Part shown: piece after piece, positions 34,224 to 47,344 of the stretch
How positions within the stretch are numbered: the first letter of the stretch is position 1
Layout: each line of letters opens with the position of its first letter
NCBI GenBank assembly: GCA_030248065.1
Contig: JASAMV010001737.1
Location: 1 to 64,000 of the forward strand
DNA length: 64,000 bases
Reading direction: 5' to 3'
Source of the DNA: Rhynchonema sp. JSB1_4
Lineage: Eukaryota > Nematoda > Chromadorea > Monhysterida > Xyalidae
Notes under the pieces: model-generated
Told to the model about the DNA's origin: nothing
The model's input: only the letters and a program-made list of their open reading frames with translations
Database searches by the model: none
Translations under genes and position numbers: made by a program

Positions 34224-35174
34224 ATGCGTGTAGCGCGGCTGTCACTTCGTGGTCTGCACTGCGTCGCTATCGGCCTATTCTGCGCCCACGATCTGCTCAT
34301 GATTCAGTGCATTCGGCGATTTTGGCCTCGGCCACAATCGGGTTTGTTTCGGTTAGATTTTCGGTGCTGATAAGTGTCCTTGACACTAAGACCAGACAAG
34401 GTGTATGTATTATACGTTCGCGAACAGAGTATAGCGTTACGAGCTCAGCTCATTCTGGCGACACCTTTTGCTTTGTTTATGACAAACTTTGTAAACCTTT
34501 TGCTGCACAAACACCACAACGTAGTGCCGAAATACCTCCTCATGTCATTGTAGTGCCTTTTGGCGAGGCTTATCGCCCGCTGTGGAACAAGCGGCCGAAA
34601 CTAACTGATTCTGAACTCATTAGTTCTGAAAGAGGCAGCAACTGAGAGCTGATTTTCAGGCTCGAACGGACCGCTGTCCTCAGATGAGCAGTGTCTGTTC
34701 TGTCTGTGCTGCACGGACATTGTATTGTGCTCACTGTCTGCCTTAGCACTGATCATGTGCCAAAATGTGTGTTGCTTCAACTGGAACGCTTCGTACTTCG
34801 GATGGCTGAAAATGGTTGAATGGATGTTGTATATTGTTAGATCTGCCACTTCGAAACAGTAGATGACAACAGACACCTTGGTCATACACTTTCAGTTGCA
34901 ATTCTGCACGGCTGTCATGGCACTACTCAAATTCGGATTCAGCCCATCTGCGGACCGTGACTCACTCTACACTGTCTGGCTGTCGTTGTGGCTGAAATCG
35001 GGCGCACTGTTCGTCTCAAAGTCGATGGACAGATCCGATGCAGACCTGGAGTCCAGGAAGAAAAAGAAAAGAAAACGAAAACGAAGTGACGGTGATGACG
35101 AAGGCACTGAGACGGAACTGTCCGAAAGTGAGATCAGAGAATTGATCAGACCGGCTGAACCTGACGACGATTGA
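34224..35174 (+). CDS. Unidentified multi-pass membrane protein with a basic/acidic tail
   Basis: The two best exons join in phase 0: 34660-34835 and 34896-35174 (donor GTTAGA, acceptor TTTCAG). They encode two hydrophobic stretches (CLFCLCCTDIVLCSLSALAL; MLYI joined to LQFCTAVMALLKF), a third at YTVWLSLWLKSGALF, then a Lys/Arg cluster (KKKKRKRKR) and an acidic end (RPAEPDDD, stop TGA). An upstream exon beginning 34224 (WSALRRYRPILRPRSA) fits the phase if it ends at 34373 before a weak GTGTCC donor. The basic-plus-acidic tail recalls the gene family at 55-64 kb only in composition. No family was recognised. Confidence 0.5.
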
Positions 35175-35385
35175 CCACTGCATACAGGACGCTAGCTGTT
35201 TTGTGCATGCTGTAAAACAGAGCTGAACATTCAGTAAAAACTGTGCTGTGGAAACAGTGATATTGGACCTATTAACGTCACAAAAAAAGAAAATTTTATC
35301 GAGCGACAGGTCTTATGTGGCGACGGGAGATTTATTCAAAACAACTGTAGCAGTTCAACGACTTTCAGTTGTGTGAATTATCGTG

Positions 35386-38091
35386 CTATTTTGTGTCAAG
35401 AACATGTGTCACATATGCAGCGACGGCACCTCTTCGGATTGGCGTATTTGCGTCAATGAATGCGTGTACCCGGAGTTGATGGGCTGTGGCACGTTGGGTG
35501 ACCTCACGTTGCAGACTGTAAATCAATGAAAAAATGTTAGTGTTCTGAAGCCATGAATCCATCCGGATAACATTTATACCAAATGTCAATCAGATCTTGA
35601 AATATTGGTTCGCAGTGGGCTAGTTGATGTTTCAAGTCGGCCATGGAATAGTTGACGATTTGCTCAAGGAGGGCCACATCTGACGTGCTCTGAAATGCAG
35701 AAGATAAGTTTGTTGAAGTTTGCCGCTTGCATACAGTACTGACGCAGCGTGGATGTTCCCATAGAACTCGCGAAAAATTTAGGGGCTTAGTACATATGTA
35801 CATCGCAAGCTGTGTGCACCCAATGTAATGAAGGCAGTAACGCTGGTTTGTTTCGCCCTGATTTCGCAGACAGACCGAGGCACCAATTTGGGTGGTGCGG
35901 CCCGACTGGAAACTCCGCCCCCAAAACCACGTCTATCGTAAGCTCTCAGTTGGACCACTGACGTAACCTCACGCCCTGCTTCTGACGTAACCACATGGAA
36001 CCATCCCAGCTGCCCCCTCCTGGGGTCAACAACCACCGACGGGCGGACAACAGCTGAACATCTGATTAATCACGTTCTCAATCCCTGAGAATGGTTACGT
36101 GAATGGGGTGCGAGGTCGAGGAATACGCTGTCGTCAACTTGGTGGCATGCCCTTTGCGACGCGTTATAGGGTAACGGCATGATCACCTAAAATGCTAACA
36201 TCAGCATGATCCTTATCGCCAGCCGTCGTGAATGGAAATCGACCAGTTGCCAATTCACACATCGTCACGCCAAAACTCCAAACATCCGAGCAGATCTCGT
36301 ACGTTCCACCCTTGAGACGTTCGGGCTGCGAAGTCGTAGAAGTGTTTTCCATGCGCTTCAGTGATGGTGCGACTCAGTGAAACCTTTGAAAAATTTTAAA
36401 ATTCAAGCTTACGGCCATGTAAGCCTTCGTGCCGACATAGGTCTGAGCGATGGAGTTTTCGAGCTAAAAAACCACCGAAAATGCAGTAAATTTGTCAGAA
36501 ACCCAACCAATATAAATTTCACCAGTGGTAACCTGGCGTGATACTCCAAAATCGCACAGTTTTACGTAACCATCCGTGTTCCAGAGCACATTTGACGGTT
36601 TGATGTCTGGTTTTGGTTACTTTTGTTCAAAATGATCAAGTTATTCGAAAAGGTGGCCGTGTTGAGAACATGAGCAGTTTTAAGGACCAACCTCGATGCA
36701 AAACTTTCAAGTCCCACAGATAGAGCAGCCCATGCAACACTGAGGAGGTGATCGGGGCCAAAATTGTATCAGGTAGTTTTCCGTGCTTGTCCAAAGACCC
36801 TCCTGGGGATTGTTTGAGTGTCAATTTCAACATATACCTAATCAGTGGAACGAGAATCATGTGAAGAAAATATCCAACCATTCATGTACTCAAAGCAGAG
36901 CAGAAACGAATCGTCGGCAAACAGTGCGGCATAGAAGTCAATTATGAACTCGGATTTGCACTGAAGTTCTTGCAATGGTATGGTATTGTGGACATAAAAA
37001 CATTGACATGCCTTTGAAAGGCTTTTCTTGAAAATGTGTTATTCACACCTGTTGCAAAATCTGCATTTCCGACAATATCTGATTCTGAACGTCTTCGTCA
37101 ATCCCGATCGTCACACACTTGGTCGCGATGATGCGATCGCGTGAAACATCAAGTGTTCTGAAAGAAGCGTTTGCTCAACCCACTAAAAATAAAGAAAGAA
37201 AGAGAAATACTAAAATAGACACACAAAAAAGATTTACAGATACGAACTTGTAAACAGTGCCGCAAAAGCCCGAGCCGAGCGGAGCGAGATTCTTCAGTGA
37301 ATGTGGGACAATTCCAGCCGGATTCAAGCCGCGCTTGAATGTCGTGTCCATGGTGCCCCCATCGGAACTTTAAAATATGAAAAACATAAATGTTTTTTGT
37401 CGACAACAATCGAAATTCAATAACAAACAGTGAGTTCATGGTAGGATCGTCCGAAGAATTACGGAGGAGAATTTTGGGAGGCAGCGAGGCCGCTGATGAT
37501 TGGTCATCGTCGCTGCAAAGTGGACGGATAGTGATCTGCCATGGAGATTGGCCCAGCTCGTGTAGCATCTGTTGAAAAAATCTCCTTCTGGAAAAATGAT
37601 TTTGAACAAAGACAAAAAATGGTAGATTTTTCGAAGGTGATCCTGAAGCACACTGACCTGGATCATGACCTCAAAGTCTTCCGGGCTTTTCAAGCTCACG
37701 AAGTCACCCGTTTCATCAATGTCTGAAGTTTATAAAAAGCAATTGTTTCAAGCTTTATTCAGTTTTTTAAAATCTGGATGTTCTTCCTGAACTTGAAGTA
37801 AAGCTCAATTTGAACACTGTCAAACACACATTCAAAGCCGACCACGTGCGTGAACGCGTCGCTTTGCGCTGATGGGACTGAAAACAAGCGTTGAGTGGCC
37901 GTTACCTGAAATTTTGAGCTGTAAATAATCTTCGAAGCAACCATACTTTCCTTTGGTGACCAAAAACATATAAAAGTGAAGAAACGGACCAGAAAATTAT
38001 CGAATTCGATTTTTCGCAGCTGAAATTCCAAACTTTCGGCGCTCTCCGAATAACGCAACACAACATTTAGTGGTGGACAGCTTTCAGTCAT
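35386..38091 (-). CDS. MAP2K5: MAP kinase kinase 5 (MEK5) with PB1 domain
   Basis: Thirteen exons downward: 38091-37990, 37905-37830, 37722-37658 (PB1 domain with its acidic OPCA loop, FEYIDETGDFVSL), 37568-37429, 37367-37248 (Gly loop LGSGFCGTVYK), 37157-37049 (catalytic Lys in IIATKCV), 36960-36879, 36802-36692 (GGSLDKHGKLPD), 36606-36533 (DIKPSN, DFGVSRQ), 36463-36413 (activation loop NSIAQTYVGTKAYMA with the S-x-A-x-T phosphosites), 36325-36200 (ELATGRFPF), about 35689-35550 and 35515-35386. It is a dual-specificity kinase acting on ERK5, and the PB1 domain binds MEKK2/3. The length of about 440 aa agrees with vertebrate MEK5. The first eleven exons join perfectly in phase. The last junction lacks a canonical donor in the required phase, so a base error or an unusual splice is likely there. 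Confidence 0.93.
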
Positions 38092-38934
38092 CGCGTAACC
38101 AGAAATAAGCACACCAAATTTGGACCCTTGTTCAACGTAATAGGGGGAAAATATCAATGAGAGAAATGATTCTGCAATTTTATCTGAATATCAGCACACC
38201 GTTCAACATTAGTAACGTTTACTTTACACAACATTCGTGTAGCAAAATCCTGAACGCAGCGCACTTTGTGTGTTCTGGGCTGGTAACAGCGTCAGATAGT
38301 ACCTGTACATACAGCTGGTAAACACGCTGACGCTGACAGTGTGTGCACAGGCCACACACAGCTGGTAACAGCAGAATATATTCGTTTGTGCGGACAAGTG
38401 ATAAAAACGCCAACAATATTGTGCACAAGCAACCACAGCCGGCAGTTTGCCATGAACTGTATAATAGTTCGTAATGATAACATCTGTTACAATACCATAA
38501 CACAAATTGCAAACTTGGGTAATACCTTGCTAGCCCACTGAGCGGCAACCTACCGAATCCAAAACGAACCTAAAACCGGGTCCGCCGCTATTGTTTTTTT
38601 TGTTTGCGACCAGTTTTTTAAAATTTATATGCATGTCGTCAGTTAGCATCGGGATCTAGAACATTGATTTTGAAGACCTTCACCAAAGTGACGATTACCC
38701 AGCGAAATCGATCCACCAACATGGCCGTTCGGGAACAAACCAGACCAATATTGACGCTCAATCTGTGCATGGAGATCAGGGCTCAAAACCAGTGGAGCGT
38801 GATGTAGGCGACGGGTTAAACTATTATTTTCGTAATCCCAGGAGGTGGAGGGGCACCACACGCCTAACTTTTCTGATATTTTCGCGATTGTGCCTGAATC
38901 ATCGACTTCGGTGTCAAACTCACTTAGTTCCCTC
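38092..38934. other. No gene recognised
   Basis: Upstream of MEK5. The promoter should be here, but no clear core element stands out. Short overlapping frames on both strands are not supported by exon signals. Confidence 0.4.
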
Positions 38935-39260
38935 GTATAGTCCGTCCACCAGCTCATGGCACTTTGTGTTGCTGCTGGCTGGTTTGTTCCCTTCCTCCAC
39001 GTTCTAATGAAAGAGAAATTGAGTTTCCAAAAAAAAAATTTTTGCTCCTAAATTGCTGTTTTTATGAGATCGACGTGTTTTATCGATTTTAATTTAATTT
39101 AATTTGATCGAATTCAATCGTTTTCGACACATTTTCTTATTTTTTAAGTTTTTTTTGCAAAATCGCTCACGCTCAATTTCTCTTTCATTAGAACGTGGAG
39201 GAAGGGAAAAAACCGGCCAGCAGCAACACAAAGTGCCATGAGCTGGTGGGCGGACTATAC
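38935..39260. mobile_element. ~326-bp foldback MITE, copy 2
   Basis: Same family as 33480-33815: GTATAGTCCGTCCACCAGCT at the left, AGCTGGTGGGCGGACTATAC at the right, with the A/T-rich centre GATTTTAATTTAATTTAATT. Confidence 0.85.
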
Positions 39261-40715
39261 ATGTGAACATCCTGAGCGAGAATAATCGGTTAATCTGCAG
39301 TCAACGTGCGCATTCTTTATGCGTGCGCGCAGCAGTTTTCTGACTAACTTGTGAAATGATTTTTTCCAACGTCAGCCCCAGAGCCGAACTGATAACCGAG
39401 ACGGCAGCGCGCACTGCTCCAGGGTTACAGATGTTGTTCGTCTGACACTGACAATGTCACGCTCATCAAGATATGGTAAGTTGCCGCCATCATTTCTGAG
39501 GGCAATGCAGAGACACTGTTGGGTACTGCTGCGCTTGAACACGCGATACGCGGTGTTTGTTTCCTTCAAGCCGAAGTCTTCTTCCCATGCCTGCTCTCCA
39601 TTTCATCAAAAAATGGGCCAAAACAAACGCCGTCACCAACCAATTGTATAGTCGCTTCAAGTATGCATAATCAACCACAGACATACAGTATGTAAATCGA
39701 TAGAAGAACAAATACCAACAGCAATGTGTTCGCAAAAACAATGCTCGATTGTCCACAGAGGAGATCAACAAAATTATAAGTTTGATTTGAACGTCAGCAA
39801 CAACATTTTGGAGGTACGAGACATTTGAGAGACTAGAGACACAAAGTAGAAAAAACATTGGCTAAGAATTTGACCGAGTCATGGAAGTAGCAAATTTATG
39901 ACAACGCAAGTTGACATAAGCCACAGAAACGCAGAAATTAGGCAAAATTGAGAGAAGAAAAAACACGCAGAAAAATATGCTTACAAAAGCTCACGGTTTA
40001 GGCAGCTGTACAGCGTACAAAGTAGTGAAAAATACCAGGCCAGATTAGCATGAAGGACAAACCAGAGAAACCCGAAATGCATTTTCCTGTCTGTGTTTCG
40101 ATTTTGAAAAAAAAAGAAACTAGGACATAGAAAAGGATTGAATTTCGGGTTTCCGGTCTACCTGGTCGAGCCCCAAGAATTACGAAAAAACAATTTTTGG
40201 TTAAAAACACCGGTCATACGCCTTTGACAGCTTAGTGATAACTTCGAGACATCGCGAGTAACAGAACCGAATCCATATCGCAAGCCACTATGTAGCATTT
40301 CAGGGGCACAGAAGAGAAACAATGCACAAAACTACAGGGAAGCGGAAGACGTACAAAAATGAACAAAAGAATCAAAGTATTCGAAAAAGAAATTGCAATT
40401 ATTTGCGTGGTCTCACAGATAATCCGAATGACTAGATTGCAAATAAATCACTGAGCTAAACATTTTGGACTTGACAGTTGACACTAAGTGCTGCGCTACA
40501 ATTTCATGTGACATGCAAAAATTCAGAATCATAGAAGCAAAATGAAAAAAACGCAACTGAAAGATACATTTCGGCACCTAGATAAATATAAAATACAGTG
40601 TATCCTCTTTATTGTGACCTTCAGGTACAGCGAAAAATTTCTGTACCAGCCTTCTGGGCGATCATAAGGAGGGTGGACTGTATTGGGTGTGAATAAACAA
40701 ATTCAACCAATAGGT
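39261..40715. other. No gene recognised
   Basis: About 1.5 kb of unremarkable sequence between the foldback element and the 3' end of the SLC35F-type gene. Several short frames lack exon signals. Confidence 0.4.
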
Positions 40716-43700
40716 TCACAATCTATCCACCAAACTTGTCGATCCCGGCTGTCTGCCGATCAACGGGCTCCCAATGCGTTGTTGTCCGGGGAACAACGCA
40801 TCAATCTGATGATAGCCCCCTGATCCTGCAAGGCCAGTTACCTGATCGCTGAAGGTCGGCAGCAACACCGGCGCTCTCGGCGGCGGAGGAGGCGGACTGG
40901 CGTTGAGCAGTGCTACTGCCGAATTCGTCGACTGCGTCATCACATGCGTGGGAATCGGCGTGGCCTGCAATCAGACGGCTAATTTGAATATTTCAGGCAG
41001 TTTTTTAAATTCAGATACCAATTTCAAGTATGACATACAGAAAGAATGTTTCATGTGGACTTGAGAAGAAATTGAACCAACTAGAGCATTCGAAATCTAT
41101 GAACTGTATGATTTTCTAAGTCCACGAAGACTAAACACTACAATAGCACAATCTTCTCTCAATTCAGGGACTCTAGGACACGCAGAAACGGGATCACGTC
41201 AATACGTAATATGACATCACCTGGCGAAAAGCTGATATGACTTCGTCAGCGTTTTCACCTTCGACAAACAACAAAAATGAAAAAATCCATCATCTAACCA
41301 ACTGCGTTTGAGTGATCGTCGGGGTATACGAACGTTGAGTTGCATGCTGACTCGAGGTTGCAACGTGTGTCACAGGTGCACTGGGCACGGACACTCTGCC
41401 GTGCACCGGGCAGTACTTCACAGTTGTTATCGAAGGGGCAGGTCCACCATCCGAATACTGTGGTGTGCTGCTGCTGTGCCGTGAAACATTAAAATTAGCA
41501 GCGGCAGCTGTAGTGGGCGGAGCTCCGTATGCTGATTGGTTCATTATCGATGGGTCGGCAGCTGGTGTGGTACCCACATAAATGTTGTTGTTGTGCTGCA
41601 TGTCATTCAATGGCAATGTCTCCGGATCAGCCCTCACTATCGGTTGTTGATGAACGTGCGAGATCCCAATCTGAGCCGGGTCACCATATCCAATAATCTC
41701 GTCCCCATTATTATCATAATTATTGTCCCGCTCAGGACCACAACACGTCGATGTGCACAACACACAATCGGGCCGACGCTGCTGTGTCTGACTGGGTGAT
41801 GTGTCACCGTTCATTGATATATCATTAGTTGTTATTGTTGTGTGTGTGTCCTTGAGTGTGTAGATTATCGTACCAACGATCACGAGAAAGAACGATCCAA
41901 CGTACAGCCAGTGGAACTGCAAAACCATATTGGGCAAATTTATTCGAACTATTGAGCTGAACGAAGCGATTCACTTTTTCGGGAAACTTAGTTCAGCTCA
42001 AAGCCACAAGTAAGAGCAGACCGTGTTTGGTTTGACGGCTGAATGGTTTTCAGCCCACTCCTTACTTCGCATGTGCACTGGACTGAGCTCAAGCCTGTGA
42101 AAGAGCGCTTTCGCGAGACACAAACTCTGGCGGGTTGTGTTTCACAGATAAACAAACGCCCATGCACGACTGTAAACCTAATTATCAATGGTAAAAGATT
42201 GTAAGCAACACTCGCAAAACAAAAGTGCAAAACTCTCTTGTCAATCACATAACCCCAGTACCGACCGGCATATGGAGCACCAAATAAGCGAATAGGAACG
42301 AATAGAACCCGGATGTGAGAATGGACAGATTGAACAGCGCAGCACTGGTGCGTTGCATGACCACTGCGACCATGGAATAGAACGCGAACATTGACGCAGC
42401 GAATAGCAGATACAGACCGACTGGAAAGATACATAGGAACGTTCGATATTTATCCCATTCGAGCGATTAACCACCAAATTTGATGAATATTGTATAACTG
42501 CAACACCAAACTCGGTGATCGCGTCGGTAGCCGCGGTCGAGACGCCTGTTTCGTAAGTCTACAAATGCTGTTTGGAAACGAGGTTTTCCATTGTTGCCAC
42601 TGAATTCCTTGTGCAAAAGGTCATGTAACAAAGGCAACACCGATTCGATTAACAGGTTTGAGTTTCCACAAAATATCAATTATTTCGATTGAAAACGTGA
42701 TCGTCTCAAGAAGTTGATCCACAAACACACGTGGCACTTACTGATTCGGAGATCCGACCACTGAACGTTATTGAGCTGTTTGCGTTCGAAAATCGAGCTG
42801 TAAAACATTTTCAGGCTTTTTAAACTACTCATAAAAAGGACAAATCACACACAAAAAAACCAAACGTACAGTTGCAGGCCAGAGATGACACTGCCAAACA
42901 AGCCGACCATGCCGAGATACTCGATGCGACTGTAGCTTTTCACAAAGTACTCCTCGCAAACGTTGCTCACACCGTACAGGGTGGTCGCTGCCAGACACAT
43001 CACATCACCGAGAAGTCGGTTCGAACCTGAAAAACAGTATATGTTTTGCAAAAAAAAGTTGACAGAAAGTGCGCTAAATTTGATGCTACTCCCGAGCCAC
43101 GCCCAACGTTAACAAAAATTCAAAAAACAGACATGCAATGTGTGAACACGAATACAACGCGAAAAGTAGTGAATTCAAAATATTGAACCGTTTGGTTTTT
43201 CTCAAAACGAATTTGTGCGGTGTAAAAAATAGTAATACTAACACACAGTCTACAGACATCGAAAGCCCCAATTCACACGAAGGAACGTCAAGATAAAATT
43301 TTTGGACCTCAAGACTTTGATATCCACTCCACACCATCAGAAGTTATGTATATGGAAAGAGCTGAAAATGAGTGAATTAAGAAAGCCGCAGAATTATCAG
43401 CTATTCTCTGAATGACGTATTGATAATAATATTAAGCCAGAAAATGGAATGGGATCACGGAGGAGGTGGGGTGGGAACCTACGACAAAGCGAACAGAACA
43501 CTAAGAATAGAACTGGCAAAAACGACCAGGAACACTTTCAATCAACAGGAATTTTACCAGCCAAACGTCGATTTAGGCCAGACGCGTAGACGTCTTTCAA
43601 GGGGGTGCTTTCTGACAAAATTGGGTTAAAGAAGTGCACTTAGACCATTGGTCTAGAATGACGACCGAAACAGAAAATGTAAAGTCATTTCATCAATTTC

Positions 43701-45843
43701 AGTAAAGACCAGGTAACGATTTGAGTTTGCTCTTACGCCTTGTGAACAGGATGATTTTAAAATTATGAGTGTGCGATAAGAGCAGTGAGCAACTTGGTGA
43801 ATGAAAAAAACTGCTTGTTTTCACGAAAAAGCCGGGTGCATCTGGGACGTAAAAAAGCCGAAAAAACTCTGACTCCCGAAAACATAGGCTTTTTTCCACA
43901 AATTTATCCAATTTTAGACAGGAGTTGGGAAAAATATTTCTTCAGAACAATTTTTGTCAAACATGGGAAATTTTGTGAAAAAAAGACCGAACTTTCCGGG
44001 AGGTTGAGGTCTTTTCGCGTGGACCCGTTTTTCCTTTTTAGTTTTGTCCTCCGCCAGCATCACGGACGCCACTTATGTCGACTAGCCCGCCTAGTTTGAC
44101 TGATATCGTCCGCTTCCAACCAAAGAAAACCAACTGCCATCCGGTACGCACCTCCCTCTCCCCCACTCCTTTGCTGCGTGATGTCCGCATAGACCAGACA
44201 CACAATTCCACCGAGACATATGGCCACGCCGACCATGTGCGTGATCAAGTATCGGACGTGCATGCACAGCCACGACAGAACTAGCACCACCGGAATCGTG
44301 AAATTATTGAGCACCTAACAAAGTTGAAGAAAAAATGATGATTTCGTAAGTTTTCTGATAAAACAATCTTATCTATCGTAAATTTCTCAAGCCAGTGCCT
44401 AACGAATAAACATAACGAACGGGGCTTGCGCATGCGGTAATGCCCAAGCTAGCGAGCTGCGTTACCGACCTTTGGTTGTGCAACCCACATGGTTGGCTGC
44501 CGTTTCTATGTGCAGCATCTCCACCTCCTAAATATACAGCAAGTACTACGCTGCAATACAACGTCGATGTGCTAAATTTCCTGTAAGAACGAAATAAAAA
44601 GGCCTGAAGAAAACTAATGGACGACTGACCACAATGCTCGTGATGCTGGTAAATTGATAAGCGTAGACAATCAGATAATTGGCCTCAACGTCGAATACAG
44701 CGAGAATCAGGTATTTCCAGCCGCGATTTCGCACCACCTGCGAAAATGGAATAAAACTGTAACTTCACGGAATGTGAAATGATTCAATCTTTTGTCAACA
44801 ACTCACGTGAATTAAGTTTGACTCATTCCGTCTGCAGGCAATGATCGTGCCGTAGACGAAGGCGAGAAAGAAGTAATTGGCAAAGGATTGAGCTGAAAAT
44901 TAATCGCATATTAATTTCGTCCCAAATCCAAAAAACTGACTATCGCATCTCTTATTTGTTCACACGGCGGACGGGCAACTGAGCGAAGCACATTTGAGCA
45001 AGACCACTTTGAGCAAGTGAAAAAGAGCAGGGGCCAAAAGATCAGCACCTAAAAACGAATAAGCCTCAGCGTAAGCTCAAGCATAAAACTAAGCCTGTGT
45101 AAACCTAAGCCTAAGCGTAGGCCTGATACCAAAATCAGTCTACGTCTGGGCCATAAGGACAAAATAAGACCTCTGTTCTTTTGGCTCGGCTCTGCCCTTT
45201 TTTCTTGCTCAAAATGGTCTTGCCCAAACGTGCTTTGCTCAATTGCCCGACGCACACAAAAGCAAACTAAATGAGCGAAAATAAATCGAACCTGCGGGTG
45301 TGTTGACGTTGAAGTTGGTGGCGAGCAGCTGGCTGGAGACGGCCGTGCCGCACAGAAACAGTGATAGAATTTGACCGAGAATCACCGACACGCACGCCCG
45401 GCTGCAACAGGCGAGTTCGGTCGCACGCAACGGAAAGCAGACAATCGGCCGAACAAAAAAGGTAGTCCAAAATACGCTGGTGATGTCAGTCCGAGCTTGT
45501 GGGCACAGTATAGTGCTAATGTGCCTTGCCACCTCCAAGAGGTACCCATCTTGCATCAAAACCGTTTTCGACCTCGGACACCAAAAAACCGCGTGAAAAG
45601 GGTATTTTTTCAATGCAAAAAGTGCCCAATTTTTAGCGCCCATTTTGCGTTCACTGATTGTGTGATCCACCAACAAAGCAGGACACAACAAATGTCAGCA
45701 ACTCTAACAGAGAAGAACTTTGCTCACCGAACGGTCGGCTTGAAACAACACGAACTGCACTCAATTCCTTCTGGTTCCTGATCATCTTCGTGCGGAATGA
45801 TAGCGGCCGTTGGCGGAGCGGTGATCGCTGGTTGTTGAGCCAT
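40716..45843 (-). CDS. SLC35F1/F2-type solute carrier
   Basis: Ten exons downward, all in phase: 45843-45728, 45401-45292, 44892-44807, 44737-44630, 44314-44152, 43026-42870, 42797-42742, 42420-42266, 41916-41299 and 40964-40716; 605 aa. A ten-helix drug/metabolite-transporter fold of the SLC35F type is seen in order: [110 protein letters not shown] and [19 protein letters not shown]. The alignment to SLC35F1/F2 is continuous; the EANY and YG(I/V)SNV motifs are typical. Substrates of this subgroup are not firmly known. The C-terminal tail (about 250 residues, Pro/Thr/Asn/Gln-rich, with a CTSTCC run) is much longer than in vertebrates. An intron of 1.1 kb separates exons 5 and 6. A broken copy of exons 3-5 lies at 50529-51370. 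Confidence 0.93.
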
Positions 45844-46088
45844 CGCCAGCTACAGCGTTTGGCGGCCTGAGCGGTAATAATTGGGCACGTTCAACGTGTC
45901 AACCCCAAGGCGTAACTATAGTGCCCACCGTGAAAAAACGTCTTTTCCTGGATAAAACGAAAAAAGTTTTTTCCGGAGCCAGATAAATTTCCAAAATAAA
46001 TTACTGGAAAAAATAGAGTTACTTTATGTTTCGTGGTGGAATAATGTGTTTATTCATCTAAAATGGCGAAAAATTTTCTTGAGGGTCC

Positions 46089-46518
46089 TATACTTGCGTA
46101 TTTTTCCGCAAAATATATTTTTGGAAAAAAAACCGTTTTTTTTCCGGAAAAAAAAACCGTTTTTTTTCCAAATATTTTTCCAGTACTTAAGGATACCCAT
46201 GGTCCAAAAACGCCTATTTTGGAGAAAATTTTGTCGGGAAATGGCCAGAAACAGGCTAAAAATGCACTTGGAGATTAAAAAGTGCTCATTTTGAACTGTT
46301 TAGCACCGATTTACATTGGTTTTGACAACATCCTTTCGTCCCCTTTGAAAATATTTCGGAAATTTTTGGAAAAAAAACCGTTTTTTTCCAAAAGTTGCCA
46401 CTTGGAAAAATTTCCGGAAAAATAAAAACGTATTTTTCCGGGCCTCGGAAAAAAAAACGGTTTTTTTTCGGTTTTTTTTCCGGAAAAAAAACGGTTTTTT
46501 TTCCGGCCCGCAAGTATA
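46089..46518. mobile_element. hAT-like MITE, copy 2 (perfect 8-bp target duplication)
   Basis: Begins TATACTTGCGTATTTTTCCG and ends CGCAAGTATA. GAGGGTCC is duplicated exactly at 46081-46088 and 46519-46526. Internal GGAAAAAAAACCG blocks and their complements are as in copy 1 (7284-7708). An 8-bp duplication points to the hAT superfamily. Confidence 0.85.
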
Positions 46519-46526
46519 GAGGGTCC

Positions 46527-47228
46527 GAAACCACGTTGCAAAACCGTTTAAATGGAGGCTAAAACAGGTAAAAACAAGACTTTTTCGGGCCTATGCGCAG
46601 CGCTTGTTACGCCATAAACAAGCCAAAAACTGCCTGAAAGCAGGTGTTTCGCTCTTCGGAATTCCCTACGCACTGGTATATTATTTGTAAAACGGTTTCC
46701 TTTCGCAAAAAAAACCGGTTTTTCAAAAAATATAAATTACTGGCCTACTAGCCACACGGGATTATAGAAGTAGAGCACGTGTTCCCTAAACAGAGCAGAT
46801 TTGAACCCTGCCGACCGAAAAAAACAGCAGATTTGGAACGTTTCTCGACGAATGGTGATGGTGAAAATAATTTTTTTGAAAATCACTGAGGCTCGACGAA
46901 TGGTGATGGTGAAAATAATTTTTTTGAAAATGACTGAGGCTCAGCAGACGGAGACAGAGTGAAAGAATAGAGCCTCCCCCTTGTATTTTAGGGAATACCT
47001 AATAATCGGGGCATGCGCGGTAGCGCATGTCCCATATGGTTGTCCGGAGTTAGTGCCGGCAGCAAAATTTTTCACTGGCCAGTAATTCCACAACAAAGCA
47101 CCGATGGTTTCAATATTTAACCACAAGGTGCCTTAGGCCACCCTACATCTGCGTACAAAATTTGACGTTGATCGGTACCGGCGTCGTGGAGTTACGGTAC
47201 CAAACGCCTCTCAAAAAGTGCAAAAACG
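46527..47228. other. No gene recognised
   Basis: Contains a short direct repeat (about 46845-46885 and 46890-46930, sharing CTCGACGAATGGTGATGGTG). Nothing else stands out. Confidence 0.4.
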
Positions 47229-47238
47229 TTCTTCTTCT

Positions 47239-47278
<40 letters not shown>

Positions 47279-47287
47279 TTTTTTTCC
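47229..47287. repeat. CTTT microsatellite
   Basis: About a dozen CTTT units followed by a T run, directly before the ~155-bp tandem array. Confidence 0.95.
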
Positions 47288-47344
47288 GGCAAAATGTTCG
47301 TCCAAAACTCAGTGATGCATCGGAGGAGAAATCCGCCGCGGTAC

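Noticed and set aside
38219..38548. Cys/Tyr-rich minus-strand frames upstream of MEK5
   Set aside because: Three overlapping alternatives with no splice signals or recognisable motifs.
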